10,674 nt of DNA. It comes from Sulfurovum sp. Lineage in GTDB: Bacteria; Campylobacterota; Campylobacteria; Campylobacterales; Sulfurovaceae. Positions 1 to 6,821 of the stretch are shown one piece after another. The stretch covers positions 1 to 10,674 of the forward strand of contig JALVXW010000173.1 in NCBI GenBank assembly GCA_027038155.1, read 5' to 3'. Position 1 is the stretch's first letter. Each line of letters starts with the position of its first letter. Below the pieces are notes generated by a model. That model was not told where the DNA came from, searched no databases, and worked only from the letters and a program-made list of their open reading frames with translations. The translations under genes were made by a program, and so were the position numbers.

Positions 1-1178
1 ACTTTCCATGGAAGTCCTTGCTTGTTGAGTTCCTCCATAAACGGGTCTGGGTCAAACTGTTCCATGTTAAAGACACCTTTGCCTTGCCATATGCCCTCTA
101 ACATAAGCTTGGCACCTATCATGGCTGGCACACCTGTAGTGTAGCTTACGCCTTGGCTCATCACTTCTGCATAGCACTGCTCATGGTCACTTACTTGGTA
201 GATGTAGATGGTTTTTTCTTGACCATCTTTGACTCCTTTTGCGAAGATACCAATATTTGTTTTTCCTTTGGTGCGTGCACCTAAACTTGCAGGGTCGGGA
301 AGCAGGGTAGAGAGGAATTCCATAGGAACGATTTTCATCCCTTTGTGTTCCACCTCTTTGATGCCTAGCATTCCCACATTTTCAAGACACTTCATGTGTG
401 TAAGGTAAGACTCTCCAAAGGTCATAAAGAAACGTATGCGTTTAAGCCCTTTGATGTGTTTGACCAGACTCTCCATCTCTTCATGGTAGAGCAGGTAGCT
501 CTCTTTTGGACCAATTTCAGGGTAATCCCATACCTGCTTGATAGCCATAGGCTCTGTCTCTATCCACTCTCCACTCTCCCAGTAGCGTCCTTTTGCAGAG
601 ACTTCACGTAAATTTATCTCTGGGTTAAAGTTGGTAGCGAACGGATAGCCATGATCTCCTGCATTACAGTCAAGGATGTCAATGGTGTGTATCTCGTCAA
701 AGTAGTGTTTTTGGGCATAGGCACAAAAGACATTAGTTGCCCCTGGGTCAAAACCTGAGCCCAGTAACCCCATAATGTTTGCATCTTTAAATTGTTGGTC
801 TTTTGCCCACTGCTCTTTGTACTCAAATTTGGCTGTGTCAGGGTGTTCGTAGTTGGCTGTATCTAGGTAATCTACCCCACACCGGGCACAGGCATCCATA
901 ATGGTAAGGTCTTGATAGGGTAGAGCTACATTGATGACAATGTCTGCTTCTACTTTTTCTATAAGTGTGACAAGTTCAGGTACCGAGTCGGCATCTACGG
1001 TAGCTGTAGCTATCTGCACACCTACTTTTGTTTCTATATTTTTAGCAATTGCATCACATTTACTGAGTGTGCGAGAGGCAAGAGTAATCTCACCAAAGGT
1101 ATCACTGTTCATTGCACACTTGAAAGCCACGACGTTACCTACGCCTCCAGCACCGATGATAAGGGTTTTTTTATTCAT
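1..1178 (-). CDS. Carboxynorspermidine/carboxyspermidine synthase (saccharopine dehydrogenase family), 3' end cut by window edge
   Basis: I translated this reading frame by hand: it is open from the ATG at 1178 to the left edge, giving 392 codons with no stop. The N-terminus is a Rossmann nucleotide-binding site, MNKKTLIIGAGGVGNVVAF, with GAGGVG at residues 9-14. Family-typical stretches follow: VINVALPYQD (82-90), YLDTANYE (104-111) and LLGSGFDPGATNVF (138-151). The last visible residues, near FDPDPFMEELNKQGLPWK, resemble the family's C-terminus, so only a few residues are probably missing. The family reductively condenses aspartate semialdehyde with a diamine using NADPH. In Campylobacterota this is the cytoplasmic route to spermidine or norspermidine, completed by a decarboxylase not seen here. 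The start is supported by an AAGGAAG ribosome site 4 nt upstream. A lysine-pathway saccharopine dehydrogenase is the less likely alternative. Confidence 0.9.
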   Translation of the reverse strand, partial: MNKKTLIIGAGGVGNVVAFKCAMNSDTFGEITLASRTLSKCDAIAKNIETKVGVQIATATVDADSVPELVTLIEKVEADIVINVALPYQDLTIMDACARCGVDYLDTANYEHPDTAKFEYKEQWAKDQQFKDANIMGLLGSGFDPGATNVFCAYAQKHYFDEIHTIDILDCNAGDHGYPFATNFNPEINLREVSAKGRYWESGEWIETEPMAIKQVWDYPEIGPKESYLLYHEEMESLVKHIKGLKRIRFFMTFGESYLTHMKCLENVGMLGIKEVEHKGMKIVPMEFLSTLLPDPASLGARTKGKTNIGIFAKGVKDGQEKTIYIYQVSDHEQCYAEVMSQGVSYTTGVPAMIGAKLMLEGIWQGKGVFNMEQFDPDPFMEELNKQGLPWK

Positions 1179-1191
1179 TTTTCTTCCTTAA

Positions 1192-1368
1192 TTATATATT
1201 GTTAGGTGTAAAGAATTTATTTTCTATAAACCTGAAAACATCTTTTTGTTCTGTCGTCTTCTTTTTGAGTATTTGTTCTTCACTATGCATTATGCATTTT
1301 AATAATACGATTTGATTTCTATTAAGGTCTTTTGTGGCATAGTTTAATGTTTTTAGCTTAGTATCCAT
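1192..1368 (-). CDS. Possible 58-residue small protein or leader ORF upstream of the polyamine gene
   Basis: Hand translation gives an uninterrupted 58-codon ORF from ATG (1368) to TAA (1192-1194). It starts MDTKLKTLNYATKDL and ends FFTPNNI. It is Lys/Asn/Thr-rich, with no signal peptide, membrane segment or cysteine pair, and I recognise no family. It begins 12 nt after the stop of the AEC carrier, in the same frame, and ends 13 nt before the polyamine gene's ATG, so it fills the gap between the two genes. No ribosome binding site precedes it. Instead a TGATATAAT box ends 6 nt before the ATG, which would give a leaderless mRNA if it is the promoter. It could equally be chance AT-rich coding in a long 5' leader. 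Confidence 0.3.
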   Translation of the reverse strand: MDTKLKTLNYATKDLNRNQIVLLKCIMHSEEQILKKKTTEQKDVFRFIENKFFTPNNI

Positions 1369-1374
1369 ACGTAA

Positions 1375-1383
1375 ATTATATCA
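1375..1383 (-). promoter_or_regulatory. Predicted extended -10 promoter for the small ORF / polyamine gene
   Basis: On the minus strand the sequence reads TGATATAAT, a perfect TATAAT with an extended TGn, preceded by a T-rich run. There is no clear -35, as is usual for the main sigma factor of Campylobacterota. The TG belongs to the TGA stop codon of the upstream carrier gene. The predicted start would be near 1368, giving either a leaderless small ORF or a leader of about 190 nt on the polyamine gene. Confidence 0.4.
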
Positions 1384-2295
1384 AAAATAATAGTGATTAA
1401 TGATATATGATAAGAGAAAAAGTATAGGTATAAAGAGTAGTGTGCTTATGAGTATAAGAGATGTTACATCTTTGGGGCGACAATCATAGAGTGATGATAG
1501 ATTAATGTTTGCGATAGCTAGCGGGGTAACCATTTCCATAAGTATAACCCCTTGCACAAACAGAGATAAATCTGTAAACGAGAGTATAAATGCAGTGGCT
1601 AGAGGAATGATAATAAACTTCTGGCTGATGGTGCCTGCAAAGAGTTTGGGGTGTAGCTCTTTGATGCGTATGCCTTGCAGGAAGGTTCCAAGTAGAAAGA
1701 GTTGCAAAACGATGCCTGCGTAGGCTCCCATCTTGAAAAACTCCTGTATCTGAGAGCTTAATGGTATGTCGTAGATGTTTATAAGTATGGCTACCGCAGA
1801 AGCAGGAATGATGGGGATTTTAACGATATTAAAGAGTGAATCTTTGATGCTGAATGACCCACGAGAGTAGATATAGACACCTATGATATAGATGACAAAT
1901 ACATTGGCAATATTTATAAGTGTAGTGTAGATAGCTGAGCTCTCTCCAAAGAGTGCAATGCCAAGAGGAATACCGATATTTCCAGTATTTCCTGCAAAAC
2001 CTGCTATACTGAATATGGCTCTGTTTTTAGGATCAGAAAAGATGATCTTGCCTAAGACAATAGTAGGAAGAAGCAGTACAAAAATAATAGCTAAATAGAG
2101 TAGAGGAACATAGATATGTTCGCTATGCAACTTCGCCGTAGAAAATCCCCAAACAGTGACAAAAGGTTGCAAAAAATAGACAGACATCAGCGTAAGTGTT
2201 TTGGTATTCATCTCTTCTTTAAAGATACGTTTAGCCATGTAGCCAAGCACGATGAAGAGATAGACGAAGACGATGGAGAGGAGCGTGGTTATCAT
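1381..2295 (-). CDS. AEC (auxin efflux carrier) family transporter
   Basis: This 304-residue protein has about ten hydrophobic membrane segments in the two-halves layout of the AEC/bile-acid-sodium-symporter-like fold. Segments lie near residues 1-20, 33-52, 60-82, 94-116, 121-143, 158-176, 188-208, 225-242, 245-265 and 278-300. The first half carries the family motif GNTGNIGIP (102-110), which breaks a helix in the transport core. The second half has the matching EMVTPLAIANINLSSLY (254-270). The family moves small organic anions such as malate or other carboxylates across the inner membrane, but the substrate cannot be read from sequence. Length is normal. The ATG at 2295 has no good ribosome site; an AATAAT box lies 6 nt upstream, so a leaderless or weakly translated message is possible. 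It is probably transcribed alone, since a hairpin separates it from the upstream gene. Confidence 0.85.
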   Translation of the reverse strand: MITTLLSIVFVYLFIVLGYMAKRIFKEEMNTKTLTLMSVYFLQPFVTVWGFSTAKLHSEHIYVPLLYLAIIFVLLLPTIVLGKIIFSDPKNRAIFSIAGFAGNTGNIGIPLGIALFGESSAIYTTLINIANVFVIYIIGVYIYSRGSFSIKDSLFNIVKIPIIPASAVAILINIYDIPLSSQIQEFFKMGAYAGIVLQLFLLGTFLQGIRIKELHPKLFAGTISQKFIIIPLATAFILSFTDLSLFVQGVILMEMVTPLAIANINLSSLYDCRPKDVTSLILISTLLFIPILFLLSYIINHYYF

Positions 2296-2372
2296 AGTTG
2301 GATTATTACATAATTTGAGTTAGAAGTTCCCTAAAATGTGTTTTTAAGAATTGTGTTTTTTGAAAAGTAGTA

Positions 2373-2395
2373 CAATGCCCAAGAATAGGGCATTG
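2373..2395 (-). terminator. Hairpin after the superoxide reductase gene, weak terminator
   Basis: CAATGCCC (2373-2380) and GGGCATTG (2388-2395) form a perfect 8-bp stem with a 7-nt loop. It starts 8 nt past the stop of the superoxide reductase gene. On the minus strand the stem is followed by TACTACTTTTC, not by an immediate T run, so termination may be partial. Confidence 0.45.
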
Positions 2396-2402
2396 GCGAG
2401 GG

Positions 2403-2786
2403 TTAGTTTACTTCAACTACTTTTTCAGTACCTTCCCAGATACCGTGTTTTGTACAGTAGCCATGTGCAACAAGTTTAAGTTTTTTACCTGTTGGGATGA
2501 TTGTAAATGTAGTTGTGTTGTGTGCTTTTACATTTCCAAGTGTTCCTGGTACATACGTTGCCTGGGCAAGTTTGGTCTCACCGTTAAAAAGTGTTACTGA
2601 CTCAATGTAGTGATCAAAATCATCCGGGTGTGTATATTCGTTACCCATTTTTACTGTTACTTCAAATGGCTCTCCAGCTGTTGCTGTCTCTGCACATGTG
2701 ATAAACGGTGAGTGTCTGTCGATAAGATCTTTTTTTGCTTCTCTCTCTACTTCTGAGATGTCTGTGTATTTGTTGATTTTTGGCAT
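2403..2786 (-). CDS. Superoxide reductase (neelaredoxin / desulfoferrodoxin iron-binding domain)
   Basis: This 127-residue cytoplasmic protein reduces superoxide to hydrogen peroxide without making oxygen, taking electrons from rubredoxin-like donors. It is a one-domain type: the N-terminal Cys4 iron domain of desulfoferrodoxin is absent. All five ligands of the Fe(His)4(Cys) centre can be placed: H25 (RHSP), H53 (THPDDFDHYI), H59 (same motif), and C111 and H114 (YCTKHGIW). The usual E-K-H-x-P motif, with its catalytic Lys, reads D23-R24-H25-S26-P27, so the Lys is replaced by Arg. The ATG at 2786 follows AAAGGA at a spacing of about 8 nt. It has its own predicted promoter and a downstream hairpin, so it is probably a single-gene unit. 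The fold resembles SoxZ, but the iron ligands favour superoxide reductase. Confidence 0.88.
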   Translation of the reverse strand: MPKINKYTDISEVEREAKKDLIDRHSPFITCAETATAGEPFEVTVKMGNEYTHPDDFDHYIESVTLFNGETKLAQATYVPGTLGNVKAHNTTTFTIIPTGKKLKLVAHGYCTKHGIWEGTEKVVEVN

Positions 2787-2816
2787 AATATGTCCTTTAA
2801 GTTGTTTTGTGAGAAC

Positions 2817-2825
2817 ATTATAGCA
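2817..2825 (-). promoter_or_regulatory. Predicted extended -10 promoter of the superoxide reductase gene
   Basis: On the minus strand the sequence reads TGCTATAAT, a perfect TATAAT with an extended TG, just after a run of seven T. No -35 is recognisable. The start point would be near 2810, leaving about 24 nt of leader that contains the AAAGGA ribosome site. Confidence 0.55.
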
Positions 2826-2887
2826 TAAAAAAAGTTAAATAGGATATATTTTATCTTATTTGTGGAAATAGAGGTATATTATGTAGA

Positions 2888-2906
2888 AGTAGGGCAAAAC
2901 CCTACT
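2888..2906 (-). terminator. Hairpin at the 3' end of the sdh operon, also a GTAG-headed palindrome
   Basis: AGTAGGG (2888-2894) and CCCTACT (2900-2906) form a perfect 7-bp stem around a 5-nt loop. It begins 5 nt past the sdhE stop. On the minus strand it is followed by TTCTACATAATAT, a poor T tract. It may act as a weak terminator or mRNA 3'-end stabiliser. It shares the GTAGGG head of the other palindromes in this window. Confidence 0.45.
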
Positions 2907-2911
2907 CAATC

Positions 2912-3799
2912 TTACGCAGTAAGATGTGTTGCTTTTTGTACGTGGAAGTTGAGTCCAATCTCTTCTTCTGTACATCCTAGGGCAAGAGCAACCATTTGTG
3001 GCATATGCAACACCGGAAGCTCTACATCACGCCCCATTACTTTGCCAATACTGTCTTGATAGGTATCCATTTTGAGATGACAAAGTGGGCAAGGAGTAAC
3101 CATCATCTCTGCACCATTGTCCATTGCATCAAGTAGGGCATTGCCTGCAAGTACTTCCGAGGTATGGTTGGCTTGTAGTTCCACATGGAAACCACAACAT
3201 TTATTTTTACTCTCATACGCTACAGGGTTACCCTCTAATGCATCAATGAGTCTATCAAGTGAAGTAGGGGCATATGGGTTTTCGCCACCATTTGCCTCTT
3301 CGTGTAGTTCTGATGGTCTGATATTGTGACATCCGTAGAATGGTGCAATATTTAGATGAGAAAGCGGTACCGTCACTTTATCTTTTATATTCTCTAGCCC
3401 ATACTCATCAATGAGTGTATAGAGAAAGTGTTTAACTTCTGATGTCCCTTTGTACTCTAGTCCAACTTCCGCTAGCTTCTCGTTTACACGAGCTTTTAGC
3501 TCTGGATTTGTATCTAGTGCATGTTTGGTCATAGCAGAGTTGAGCTGACATGTATTACAGATAGTAATCATGGTAAGACCTAACTTTTCTGCATAACAGA
3601 TGTTACGTGCATTCAGAACATGTGCCAGAAACTCATCAAAATCTTGAAGATGAGAAGCTCCACAACACGAAGCCTCTTCCAGTATAGTAATTTTAATCCC
3701 TAGTTTATCCGCTACAGCAAGTGTAGATGAAAGTAATTCAGGGGTAGATTGTTTTGCTGTACAACCTGTAAACAGTGCATAGTGTAATTGTTTGCTCAT
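2912..3799 (-). CDS. sdhE: Succinate dehydrogenase/fumarate reductase subunit E, HdrB-like CCG-domain protein
   Basis: This 295-residue protein has two cysteine-rich CCG domains as in heterodisulfide reductase subunit B. The first is C13, C45-C46, C81-x2-C84 (spacing CX31CCX34CXXC). The second is C157, C201-C202, C237-x2-C240 (CX43CCX34CXXC). Every motif cysteine is present, so binding of HdrB-type non-cubane iron-sulfur clusters is plausible. In type E succinate:quinone and methylmenaquinol:fumarate reductases this subunit replaces the haem-containing membrane anchors SdhC/D. It is thought to contact the membrane through amphipathic segments and pass electrons between quinone and SdhB. No membrane helix is seen here. 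It is the last gene of sdhA-sdhB-sdhE, 9 nt after sdhB. The ribosome site GGGAG precedes the ATG at good spacing and overlaps the sdhB stop. It is not a methanogen-type HdrB, given the context. Confidence 0.9.
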   Translation of the reverse strand: MSKQLHYALFTGCTAKQSTPELLSSTLAVADKLGIKITILEEASCCGASHLQDFDEFLAHVLNARNICYAEKLGLTMITICNTCQLNSAMTKHALDTNPELKARVNEKLAEVGLEYKGTSEVKHFLYTLIDEYGLENIKDKVTVPLSHLNIAPFYGCHNIRPSELHEEANGGENPYAPTSLDRLIDALEGNPVAYESKNKCCGFHVELQANHTSEVLAGNALLDAMDNGAEMMVTPCPLCHLKMDTYQDSIGKVMGRDVELPVLHMPQMVALALGCTEEEIGLNFHVQKATHLTA

Positions 3800-3808
3800 C
3801 TTTTCTCC

Positions 3809-4801
3809 CTATAGCTTATTTGTTTGTGAAATTTTAATTAGTTTTTGAACTTCATCAAGATTTTTGATTTTTGGAATACTATCTATAAATGGTACACCTG
3901 AGTGCCAGTGAATTTTACCAGATTTCATCATCTTTATAGCAGTACCCAGATGCTTGTACATACCAAGGTAACCCTCTGAATAGGTTACGATATCTGCTTC
4001 ATCAAGGTAGCCATACTTCTTCATGCCCCTCAAGAAACCTTCTGCGTGGCGAGTTGCTACATTTGACTTAGCTACACCTTCAGAGAACTGTAGGTTATGT
4101 AGTTTTGTAATCTTCTCAATAGGATTAATCTCTTTTGGACAAGCCTCGGCACACTCATAACACTTCACACAATCCCAAACACCAACCCCAGGTTCTGCCG
4201 TAATTTCAAGACGCTCTTTGGCTGCTTCATCACGCGTATCTACAGTAAATCTATACGCGGCATTAAGTGCTGCTGGTCCAAGGTAATCTGGATTAACCTC
4301 AAGTGCAGGACAAGAGTAGTGACAGGCACCACACTGGATACATAAATCAGAATCCAAGAAGTTGTTAAACTCTTCAATACTCTGTTTTGTCTCATGCTCT
4401 GGATGGGGCTCAACCTCTGTAACCACATAAGGCTTAACAGCCGCATGTTTTTCCCAAAAGTCTTTTTTGTCAATAATCATATCTTTTACTGCACGTTTTT
4501 TGCTTTGTGGTTCGATAAGAAGTTCGTTACCAAACAACGCTACAAGCTCTAACGCATTTTGTTTACATGCAAGTGTTGCTTTTCCATTTACTTTAATCGC
4601 ACAAGCTCCACAGATACCATGACGACATGAACGACGATAAGAGAAACTACCATCATGTTCCCACTTAATACGGTTAAGCAGGTCAAGAACCAGCTCGTCT
4701 TTACCTACCTCCATCTCATAGTGTTTATAATAGGGAAGATAGTCAGTCTCAGCGTTAAATCTAAATGTTTTTAAGGTTATTTTTTTACTTTGATTCATCA
4801 T
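3809..4801 (-). CDS. sdhB: Succinate dehydrogenase/fumarate reductase iron-sulfur subunit, type E with two [4Fe-4S] motifs
   Basis: This 330-residue electron-transfer subunit links the flavin of SdhA to SdhE. The N-terminal plant-type ferredoxin domain holds the [2Fe-2S] cysteines C59, C64, C67 and C79 (SCRHGICGAC...). The C-terminal domain holds CIQCGACHYSCP (C154, C157, C160, C164) and CVKCYECAEACP (C211, C214, C217, C221). Classical SdhB has a non-cysteine residue at the position of C214, which leaves a [3Fe-4S] centre. The extra Cys predicts a second [4Fe-4S] cluster, the hallmark of the SdhE-associated class (Sulfolobus, Wolinella Mfr). A tail of about 100 residues follows the last cluster. 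The start is ATG at 4801 or the adjacent ATG at 4798; the TAGGAG ribosome site overlaps the sdhA stop and fits 4798 slightly better. The gap to sdhA is 6 nt, so translation is probably coupled. Confidence 0.93.
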   Translation of the reverse strand: MMNQSKKITLKTFRFNAETDYLPYYKHYEMEVGKDELVLDLLNRIKWEHDGSFSYRRSCRHGICGACAIKVNGKATLACKQNALELVALFGNELLIEPQSKKRAVKDMIIDKKDFWEKHAAVKPYVVTEVEPHPEHETKQSIEEFNNFLDSDLCIQCGACHYSCPALEVNPDYLGPAALNAAYRFTVDTRDEAAKERLEITAEPGVGVWDCVKCYECAEACPKEINPIEKITKLHNLQFSEGVAKSNVATRHAEGFLRGMKKYGYLDEADIVTYSEGYLGMYKHLGTAIKMMKSGKIHWHSGVPFIDSIPKIKNLDEVQKLIKISQTNKL

Positions 4802-4807
4802 CTTCTC

Positions 4808-6538
4808 CTAATACTTTCTTTCCATCGGTTCAAATTTGCCTGGTGTGACTTTGCCCCACTCAATAGAGATGTTGTGCTCTTTGTCCATCGTTGCATAAGT
4901 GTGTACCATAAATTTCTCATCGTTTCTCTCCGGGAAGTCTTCGCGGTAGTGACCACCACGACTCTCTTCACGCTTTAATGCACCAACAACGATGAATTTA
5001 GAGAACTCCAACATATGTCCAAGCTCTATTGCCTCTTGAAGGTCTGTGTTGAATGTGTTGGATTTATCATCTATGCGGATATTATTAAATCTTACCAGCA
5101 ACTCATCAATAAGCTTAAGTTGTCTCTCTAGAGACTCTTTGCTTCTAAACACACCGGCATCTGCGGTCATACCTATCTGAAGCTCTTCTCTTAACTTAGG
5201 TACAGACTCCGAACCATTGGATGTTTTGATTTTATTCATTTCTGCCAACATAGTCTCTGCATCAGCAGCCGTAGCAGGGCGAAGCTCTATGCCCTCTTCT
5301 AATGCTTTTACCATGTTTTCACCTGCGTGTCTCCCAAAAAGTAGGGCTTCTAGTACAGAGTTTGCCCCCAATCTATTGGCACCATGCACAGAGACACACG
5401 AACATTCACCCGCAGCATAGAAACCTTCTACAAGGTCGCCTGCGACATTTTTTTGTACTTGACAGTTAATATTGGTCGGTATTCCACCCATAGAGTAGTG
5501 AGCCGTAGCAGAGATGTGGATAGGCTCTTTTAGCATATCTTGCCCCTGGAATGCAATGGCTAGTTCTCTAAGTTCTGGCAGACGCGTAAGGATAATCTCG
5601 GGGTCAAGGTGTGTTAAATCAATGTTTACAGACTGACCATCTTTGCCTACACCACGCCCTTGACGAACCTCTTCCATGATAGCACGGCTTACCACATCGC
5701 GTGAAGCCAGCTCCATCGCGTTTGGTGCATATTTGGTCATAAATCTTTCACCTTCAGAGTTGTAGAGACGTCCCCCTTCACCACGAGCAGCTTCTGAGAT
5801 AAGTACCCCTGAGCCACCCAATCCACTTGGGTGAAACTGTACAAACTCCATATCTTCAAGAGGAAGACCATGACGTGCTACAATAGAGAGTGAATCACCG
5901 GTATTGGCATGGGCATTGGAGTTAAATCTGTAAGCTCTTGCATGTCCGCCTGTAGCAAACATTGTTACTTTTGCATTAAAGATAGCGGGTTTTGAGTCTT
6001 TAATGTTATAGGCAGCAACACCAGATACTTTTCCATCTTTATAGAGTAAATCACCTGCATACCACTCATCAAAAACCTCTATGCCTGCACGGTCTGCTTG
6101 CTCATAGATTGTTTGAAGCAGGGTTAATCCTGTTCTGTCTTTGGCGTAACAGGCACGTGGTTTGGACTGCCCTCCAAATGGACGTATGGCGATGTCTCCC
6201 TCTTCGTCACGTGAAAAAACAGCCCCCATACGCTCGGCCCATCTGATAGTCTCAGGTGCTTTGCTGCACATAAGCTCTACACAGTCTTGATCTGCAAGGT
6301 AGTCAGAACCCTTAACTGTATCAAACTCGTGAAGTTCTGTGGAGTCCTCTTTACCTAATGCAGCGTTGATACCACCTTGTGCAGCACCTGAGTGTGAACG
6401 GAGTGGATGAAGCTTTGTGATGACAGCAGTTTTTTTACCAGCCTCTGTTAACTCTTTGGCGGCAGCTAATCCAGCTAGCCCAGCACCAACAATAACAGCG
6501 TCATATTCGTAGATTTTTATATCTGAGTTTTTGCTCAT
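4808..6538 (-). CDS. sdhA: Succinate dehydrogenase/fumarate reductase flavoprotein subunit
   Basis: This 576-residue catalytic subunit interconverts succinate and fumarate. Features in order: FAD-binding GAGLAG (18-23); RSHSGAAQGG with H49 as the expected covalent FAD attachment; FHPSG (H236) and EAARGEGG (R252, the candidate proton-shuttling Arg); HYSMGG (H347); and HGANRLGANS (H385, R389), which binds the substrate carboxylates. Length is normal for the family. The N-terminus (MSKNSDIKIYEYDAVIVGAG) has no twin-arginine signal, unlike the periplasmic MfrA of Wolinella and Campylobacter, so a cytoplasmic enzyme is inferred. It could act as succinate dehydrogenase or as the fumarate reductase of a reductive TCA cycle; sequence alone does not decide. 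It is first in the sdhABE operon, preceded by AAAAGGA about 10 nt from the ATG. Confidence 0.95.
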   Translation of the reverse strand: MSKNSDIKIYEYDAVIVGAGLAGLAAAKELTEAGKKTAVITKLHPLRSHSGAAQGGINAALGKEDSTELHEFDTVKGSDYLADQDCVELMCSKAPETIRWAERMGAVFSRDEEGDIAIRPFGGQSKPRACYAKDRTGLTLLQTIYEQADRAGIEVFDEWYAGDLLYKDGKVSGVAAYNIKDSKPAIFNAKVTMFATGGHARAYRFNSNAHANTGDSLSIVARHGLPLEDMEFVQFHPSGLGGSGVLISEAARGEGGRLYNSEGERFMTKYAPNAMELASRDVVSRAIMEEVRQGRGVGKDGQSVNIDLTHLDPEIILTRLPELRELAIAFQGQDMLKEPIHISATAHYSMGGIPTNINCQVQKNVAGDLVEGFYAAGECSCVSVHGANRLGANSVLEALLFGRHAGENMVKALEEGIELRPATAADAETMLAEMNKIKTSNGSESVPKLREELQIGMTADAGVFRSKESLERQLKLIDELLVRFNNIRIDDKSNTFNTDLQEAIELGHMLEFSKFIVVGALKREESRGGHYREDFPERNDEKFMVHTYATMDKEHNISIEWGKVTPGKFEPMERKY

Positions 6539-6570
6539 AGTATCTCTATCCTTTTAAACATAATAAATAC

Positions 6571-6576
6571 ATTCTA
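6571..6576 (-). promoter_or_regulatory. Predicted -10 box of the sdhABE promoter
   Basis: On the minus strand the sequence is TTTTTTACGCTAGAATGT. TAGAAT is one mismatch from TATAAT, and a T run lies just upstream. It closely resembles the superoxide reductase promoter (TTTTATGCTATAATGT). The predicted start is near 6564, giving about 26 nt of leader. No -35 is visible. TATTAT just downstream is an alternative. Confidence 0.4.
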
Positions 6577-6634
6577 GCGTAAAAAAGTTTAATATTAAGA
6601 TGAGCAGAGATAAGTTTTTGGAGGATTTTAATAG

Positions 6635-6651
6635 GTGTGACCAAGTCACAC
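6635..6651. promoter_or_regulatory. Palindrome GTGTGAC-CAA-GTCACAC, possible operator
   Basis: This is a perfect 7-bp inverted repeat with a 3-nt centre. The inner part, TGTGA-N5-TCACA, resembles a Crp/Fnr-family half-site pair (consensus TGTGA-N6-TCACA) but is one base short. Its centre lies about 79 bp upstream of the predicted sdhA start, a reasonable activator position. It could instead be a small hairpin, or belong to the mobile-looking element that begins 7 bp further on. Confidence 0.3.
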
Positions 6652-6657
6652 ACTAAA

Positions 6658-6814
6658 CCCAAATCACGAAATAGAAATTCATGACTTTGCATCATCATCG
6701 CCAAACCTATGGGTGCGACTGCCCGTAGGAAATGCCTTTTGGGTACAAATTTTATACAAACCCCACAAATGCGAGCATAAAGCAAATTCAAAGAATTCTA
6801 TTTCGAGATTTGGG
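6658..6814. mobile_element. MITE-like element with terminal inverted repeats and a likely 5-bp target duplication
   Basis: The 157-bp stretch begins CCCAAATC and ends GATTTGGG. The left arm 6658-6680 and the right arm 6793-6814 (reverse complement) match at 21 of 23 aligned positions, with one mismatch and one indel. Weaker inverted similarity continues inward to 6701 and 6771, about 36 of 45 positions overall by eye. CTAAA is present directly on both sides (6653-6657 and 6815-6819), as expected for a 5-bp target-site duplication. Inside, CCTATGGG (6706-6713) and CCCGTAGG (6722-6729) form a hairpin with one G-T pair around 8 nt. No transposase is encoded, so movement would need a full-length relative elsewhere. 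It sits in the sdhA-thiL gap, upstream of both promoters. A fixed regulatory or RNA structure is the alternative. Confidence 0.5.
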
Positions 6815-6821
6815 CTAAAAA

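Noticed and set aside
1191..1196. TATAAT box directly before the polyamine gene
   Set aside because: Transcription from it would start inside the ribosome binding site, so it is unlikely to be the working promoter.
4808..6538. Periplasmic MfrA-type flavoprotein
   Set aside because: No twin-arginine motif or signal peptide precedes the FAD domain from the only well-supported start.
6546..6791. 81-codon minus-strand ORF in the sdhA-thiL gap
   Set aside because: It covers the MITE-like element and the sdhA promoter region, has no ribosome site or recognisable domain, and its codons follow the repeat, not a protein pattern.
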